A stretch of DNA of 8,251 nt, from positions 1 through 8,251 of the forward strand of contig JAEYPY010000226.1 in assembly GCA_023410295.1 (NCBI GenBank). Direction: 5' to 3'. The notes beneath the pieces were generated by a model. The model worked only from the letters and a program-made list of their open reading frames with translations. It had not been told where the DNA came from and did no database searches. Each line of letters opens with the position of its first letter. The stretch's first letter is position 1. Shown here one piece after another: positions 4,924 through 8,251 of the stretch. Origin of the DNA: Pseudomonadota bacterium. Its GTDB lineage: Bacteria; Pseudomonadota; Alphaproteobacteria; Caulobacterales; Aquidulcibacteraceae. The position numbers were made by a program, and so were the translations under genes.

Positions 4924-6857
4924 TGTCCATTTCCCTACAATTTCCCGACGGCGCAGAGCGTAGCTACGACGATGGCGTCACGCCGCTTGCCGTCGCTGAA
5001 GGCATTTCCAAATCGCTGGCGAAGAAAGTCGTCGCCGCGAAGATCGACGGCGCGTGGTGGGATTTGATGCGCCCGCTGGAGAAGGGCGGCAAGTTCGAGC
5101 TGGTGACGCGCGACAGCCCGGACGGTCTTGAAGTGCTGCGCCACGATGCGGCGCACGTGCTGGCGCAAGCCGTGCAGGAGCTTTTTCCGGGCACGCAAGT
5201 CACCTTCGGCCCTGTGACGGAGGATGGCTTCTATTACGATTTTGCGCGCGATGAGCCGTTCTCGACAGACGATTTCGAGAAGATCGAAAAGCGCATGAAG
5301 GAGATCGTTGACGCCGATCTGCCGATCATCCGCAAGGTCTGGCAAAAGGAAGACGCGATCGCGCACTTCAAGTCGATCGGTGAAATCTACAAGGCCGAGA
5401 CGATCGACGAAGTGATCAAGCCGGGCGAGCCGATCACGGTTTACTCGCACGGCGACAAGTGGGGCGATCTCTGCCGAGGTCCGCACCTGCCTTCAACGGG
5501 CAAGCTCGGCAAAGCCTTCAAGCTGATGAAGCTGGCGGGCGCCTATTGGCGCGGCGATCAGAACAACGCGCAGCTGCAGCGTATCTACGGCACGGCCTGG
5601 GCGGATGACAAACAGCTCGAAGACTATCTGCATCGCCTCGAAGAAGCCGAGAAGCGCGATCACCGCAAACTCGGCCGCCAGATGGACCTCTTCCACATGC
5701 AGGAAGAGGGCCGCGGCATGGTGTTTTGGCACGAAAAGGGCCTGACGCTGTGGCGTACGATCGAAGCTTACATGCGCCGCCGCCTCGAAGCGGCCGGCTA
5801 TGTCGAAGTGCGCACGCCGCAGGTTCTCGACCGCGTGTTCTGGGAGAAGAGCGGTCACTGGCAGAATTATCGCCCGAACATGTTCGTGTGCGAGACGGTG
5901 GAAGGCGAAGAGCTGTCGCTGAAGCCGATGAACTGCCCAGGCCACGTGCAGATCTTCAAGTTCGGGCAAAAGAGCTATCGCGACTTGCCGCTGCGCATGG
6001 CCGAGTTCGGCGCCTGCCACCGCTACGAACCGTCGGGCTCGCTGCATGGCTTGATGCGCGTGCGCGCGTTCACGCAGGACGATGCGCACATCTTCTGCCG
6101 CGAGGATCAGATCGAGGACGAAGTGGCGTCGTTCATCACGCTCGCCAACTCGATCCACCGCGACTTCGATCTTCAATCCGACCACATCACGCTCGGCACG
6201 CGCCCCAGCCCACGCGCCGGCTCCGATGAGTTCTGGGACAAAACGGAAGCGCAATTGCTCAACGCTGCGCGCAAGGCGGGGGTTGAACCAGTGATTGCGG
6301 AAGGCGACGGCGCTTTCTATGCGCCGAAGCTCGATTTTCAGCTCAAGGACGCCATTGGCCGGGTCTGGACTTGCGGCACGATCCAGAATGATTACGTGCT
6401 GCCAGAGCGGCTCGACGCGGAGTACGTCGGCGAAGACGGCCAGAAGCACCGCCCTGTCATGCTGCACCGCGCCATCCTGGGCTCGCTCGAGCGCTTCATC
6501 GGGGTTCTGATCGAGAACTACGCCGGCGCGTTTCCGCTCTGGCTCTCGCCGGTGCAGGTCGTGGTCGCCACGATCACGTCGGACGCCGACGCCTACGCGC
6601 AGGAGGTTGCCGCCACGATGCGCAAGGCGGGGCTCCGGGTCGATATTGACCTTCGCAACGAGAAGGTCGGCTACAAGGTGCGCGAGCACAGCTTGCAGAA
6701 AATCCCGGTCATCGCCGTGGTCGGCAAGAAGGAGGCGGAGAGCCGCTCCGTGGCTCTGCGGCGGCTTGGCAGCCAGGAGCAGAACCTGCTTTCGCTCGAC
6801 GCCGCCATCCCCACCCTTGTCGCGGAAGCCACGCCGCCCGATCTGAAACGTATGTAA
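4923..6857 (+). CDS. thrS: Threonine--tRNA ligase
   Basis: Full-length threonyl-tRNA synthetase, 644 residues (E. coli 642), class II. It charges tRNA-Thr with threonine using ATP. Order: N-terminal TGS domain (about 1-63); editing domain with His74 and His78 in HDAAH plus Cys184 and His188 in CRGPH, which removes mischarged serine; catalytic core with zinc ligands Cys338 (MNCPGH), His389 (DDAHIF) and His515 (MLHRAI), all offset by a constant four from E. coli; motif 2 region EFGACHRYEPSGSLHG (361-376); and a C-terminal anticodon-binding domain (about 542-644). No key residue is missing. The frame runs open upstream to 4557, but that stretch overlaps yidD in another frame, and homology starts at MSISLQFPDG. 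Start ATG 4923 overlaps the yidD stop; a weak AAGAG (4910-4914) lies eight bases upstream, so coupling to yidD is likely. Confidence 0.98.
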   Translation: MSISLQFPDGAERSYDDGVTPLAVAEGISKSLAKKVVAAKIDGAWWDLMRPLEKGGKFELVTRDSPDGLEVLRHDAAHVLAQAVQELFPGTQVTFGPVTEDGFYYDFARDEPFSTDDFEKIEKRMKEIVDADLPIIRKVWQKEDAIAHFKSIGEIYKAETIDEVIKPGEPITVYSHGDKWGDLCRGPHLPSTGKLGKAFKLMKLAGAYWRGDQNNAQLQRIYGTAWADDKQLEDYLHRLEEAEKRDHRKLGRQMDLFHMQEEGRGMVFWHEKGLTLWRTIEAYMRRRLEAAGYVEVRTPQVLDRVFWEKSGHWQNYRPNMFVCETVEGEELSLKPMNCPGHVQIFKFGQKSYRDLPLRMAEFGACHRYEPSGSLHGLMRVRAFTQDDAHIFCREDQIEDEVASFITLANSIHRDFDLQSDHITLGTRPSPRAGSDEFWDKTEAQLLNAARKAGVEPVIAEGDGAFYAPKLDFQLKDAIGRVWTCGTIQNDYVLPERLDAEYVGEDGQKHRPVMLHRAILGSLERFIGVLIENYAGAFPLWLSPVQVVVATITSDADAYAQEVAATMRKAGLRVDIDLRNEKVGYKVREHSLQKIPVIAVVGKKEAESRSVALRRLGSQEQNLLSLDAAIPTLVAEATPPDLKRM

Positions 6858-6959
6858 TGCACTCAAGCCTTCGCGGAGCGCGCGCGACGCCTAGACGCCG
6901 TCAGCGCCCCGCGACAGGATGAGACTCGACCGACGATCGGGCCGGGGCCGGAGAGCCAG

Positions 6960-7868
6960 GTGGACAAGTTCCCATCACGCGAGCGTGCAACGTCGCAGAC
7001 GCTGGCGCCGCGCGTTTCGGCCGTCGTCGTCGTGCGCGGCGTGCGTGAGACCCAGTCCCAACCGCTCGATCTGTGTCTACGCAGCGCGCTGGCCGAGCCG
7101 TGGATCGACGATCTCGTCATTGTCGATCACGGCGGCAACGATGCGTCAGTTTCCGCCGCGCTGCGTGCGCTGCAGGCTGACCGGCGCGATGTGAAGCTGC
7201 TCAGCGCCGCCGTTGATGCAACTGCGGCGAGCGCCGCCAACCTCGGCGCGCAGTACGCGCTCGGCCGCTGGCTTTTGTTTCTGGAGCCGGACGTTGTGTT
7301 GCAACGCGGCGCTGTTGCGCGCATGGCTGCGGCGGCCGGCGGGGCGCGCACGCCCTGGATTGTCGGCGGGCGTTTGACCGACACCGAAGGCCGTGAACGG
7401 CGTGCGATCCGCGCCGGCGCGCTCAACGCCTGGTCGGCGATCGCGGTGGCTATGGATTGGACGGCGCGCCCTGCGGCGCCCAAGCGCCGCAAGGACGAGG
7501 CGCACGAACCACAGCAGCCGGCGCCGGTTGCGGCTGTCTCGGGCGCATTCATGCTGATCCCGCGTAATGATTTTCAGCAACTTGGCGGCTTTGACGAAGC
7601 TTTCGCCACCGAAGCGGCAGATCTCGATCTCTGCCTCCGCGCGGCGGACGCCGGCGGCAGCATCCTGTTTCAACCTGAAGCGGCGGGCGTGCAGTTCGCG
7701 CGTCCGGACGCCAGCAAGCGCAAGCGCGCGCAGAGTCTAGCGCGCTTTGCCGCCAAGAGCGCTAAGACGCCAGCCCAGCGCGCGTTCGCCGCAGTTGCGG
7801 CGCCCGCGCTGGTGACGCTGATCGCGCTCAAGAACCTTATCGCCGGCCGCCCGCCGCAGCGCCGCTAG
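6960..7868 (+). CDS. Glycosyltransferase family 2 protein
   Basis: The 302-residue protein has the GT-A fold pattern of family 2. A first strand (SAVVVVRG, 20-27) is followed by LVIVDHGGND (52-61), in place of the usual VDNGSxD. AAN..AQYALGRWLLFLEPD (92-111) ends in the acidic metal/nucleotide-sugar site, here EPD (109-111) instead of DxD. VSGAFMLIPR (193-202) and GGFDEAF (209-215) come next, and DLDLCLR (221-227) completes the acceptor side. It would move a sugar from a nucleotide donor to a growing glycan; donor and acceptor cannot be told. A Lys/Arg-rich insert (about 171-188) and a hydrophobic C-terminal helix (277-296) suggest membrane association. The GTG start has GGAGAG (6950-6955) four bases upstream. 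It lies 102 bases after thrS, with no clear terminator between. Confidence 0.88.
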   Translation: MDKFPSRERATSQTLAPRVSAVVVVRGVRETQSQPLDLCLRSALAEPWIDDLVIVDHGGNDASVSAALRALQADRRDVKLLSAAVDATAASAANLGAQYALGRWLLFLEPDVVLQRGAVARMAAAAGGARTPWIVGGRLTDTEGRERRAIRAGALNAWSAIAVAMDWTARPAAPKRRKDEAHEPQQPAPVAAVSGAFMLIPRNDFQQLGGFDEAFATEAADLDLCLRAADAGGSILFQPEAAGVQFARPDASKRKRAQSLARFAAKSAKTPAQRAFAAVAAPALVTLIALKNLIAGRPPQRR

Positions 7869-8251
7869 CGTCCGTCACCGAGCCAACAAAGAGCGCCACC
7901 CGCTCGCCGCGCCCCATGGCGAGGCCGCGCACAGCGGGCTCCGCCGGCGTGAAGGCAAGATCGCGCTCGGCGAGCGCGTCGGAAAATTCCTGTAGCGCTC
8001 GGCCTTCCACCAGCAGCGCATCGCCTTTATCGGCGCGATCCGCCGCTTCGCGCGCGCCGACCATGCGGATCGAGGTGCGGGTGATGAAGATAAGGCTCGG
8101 TTCGTTATAGCCGACGACCCAGAGCCGCCGCTCATCCGTCGGCAATAGGCGCGCGCGCGTCAGCGCCGTGAGCGCTTCGCTGCTGACATTGAGCGCGCGT
8201 GCTTCCGGTAGGATGCGGTCGCGTAGGCTGAACGAGAGCGCGAGCGCACAC
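7837..8251 (-). CDS. C-terminal part of an ArnT-like (GT39/GT83) membrane glycosyltransferase (partial)
   Basis: The minus-strand frame is open from the window edge to a TAA (7839-7837), giving about 137 residues of C-terminal sequence. The upstream part of the frame (first residues ALALSFSLRDRILPEARALN) joins it without a break, so a TTG near 8145 is not the real start. The segment WVVGYNEPSLIFITRTSI, a following helix with LLVEGRALQEFSDAL, and the final GLAMGRGERVALFVGS strand match from memory the soluble C-terminal domain of ArnT/PMT-type transferases. In these the pattern is a GYxEPSLVF core and a closing G(x)N/GxGRxxxL strand. Such enzymes move a sugar from a polyprenyl-phosphate carrier to a periplasmic acceptor such as lipid A. 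The membrane part is outside the window. It overlaps the GT2 gene by 32 bases, tail to tail. Confidence 0.72.
   Translation of the reverse strand, partial: CALALSFSLRDRILPEARALNVSSEALTALTRARLLPTDERRLWVVGYNEPSLIFITRTSIRMVGAREAADRADKGDALLVEGRALQEFSDALAERDLAFTPAEPAVRGLAMGRGERVALFVGSVTDASGAAAGGRR

Noticed and set aside
5493..6866. 457-codon open frame on the minus strand
   Set aside because: It is antisense to thrS, which is certain; the product is His/Arg/Ala-rich and matches nothing known.
6858..6959. Terminator or small RNA between thrS and the GT2 gene
   Set aside because: Only short GC repeats such as a doubled GACGCC were seen, with no convincing stem followed by a T-run.
7875..8135. Alternative minus-strand frame of 86 codons
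   Set aside because: The neighbouring minus frame has the ArnT-like motifs and runs on to the window edge; this one is Ser/Arg-rich off-frame sequence.

Overview
The window is GC-rich bacterial chromosome with strong G/C bias at third codon positions. It looks like an alphaproteobacterium, plausibly of the Caulobacterales/Hyphomonadales type. The clues are the gene content (a yidD-thrS pair, a three-helix GlsB/YeaQ protein behind a candidate EcfG-type promoter, an ArnT-like glycosyltransferase tail) and the codon use. The taxon is an inference. No rRNA, tRNA, CRISPR array, insertion sequence or phage gene was seen, and no gap between genes exceeds about 205 bases.

Layout. 1-348 (+): the last codons of an unrecognised gene, overlapping by ATGA the start of an 87-aa single-helix membrane protein whose stop codon lies inside a perfect 13-bp hairpin. 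386-643 (-): a GlsB/YeaQ/YmgE stress membrane protein. 787-1260 (+): an unrecognised two-helix membrane protein whose stop abuts, end to end, that of a 42-aa membrane peptide gene on the minus strand (1261-1389). 1536-1940 (+): a MmcQ/YjbR-family protein. 2002-2289 (+): a small exported or anchored protein. Its stop shares the tetranucleotide TTAG with the stop of a large minus-strand gene (2286-4391) encoding an ATP-grasp ligase fused to a class I glutamine amidotransferase. 4594-6857 (+): yidD and thrS, overlapping by one base. 6960-7868 (+): a family 2 glycosyltransferase. 7837-8251 (-): the C-terminal end of an ArnT-like membrane glycosyltransferase, convergent with the previous gene and overlapping it by 32 bases.

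The two most notable items are these. First, a 12-codon reading frame at 4476-4514, MASFARTTTTTC, has five consecutive threonine codons and lies just upstream of the yidD-thrS pair. It is followed by a GC-rich hairpin and looks like a leader peptide that would tie threonyl-tRNA synthetase expression to the charging of tRNA-Thr. Second, the 701-residue ATP-grasp/GATase fusion keeps the key residues of both enzymes, joined by a helical and Pro/Glu-rich linker; its substrate is unknown.

Themes. The window is very compact: four convergent gene pairs meet at a shared hairpin, at touching stops, at shared stop bases, or with real coding overlap. Several products act at the cell envelope (YidD, GlsB, the small membrane proteins, two glycosyltransferases). 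thrS is the one unmistakable housekeeping gene.
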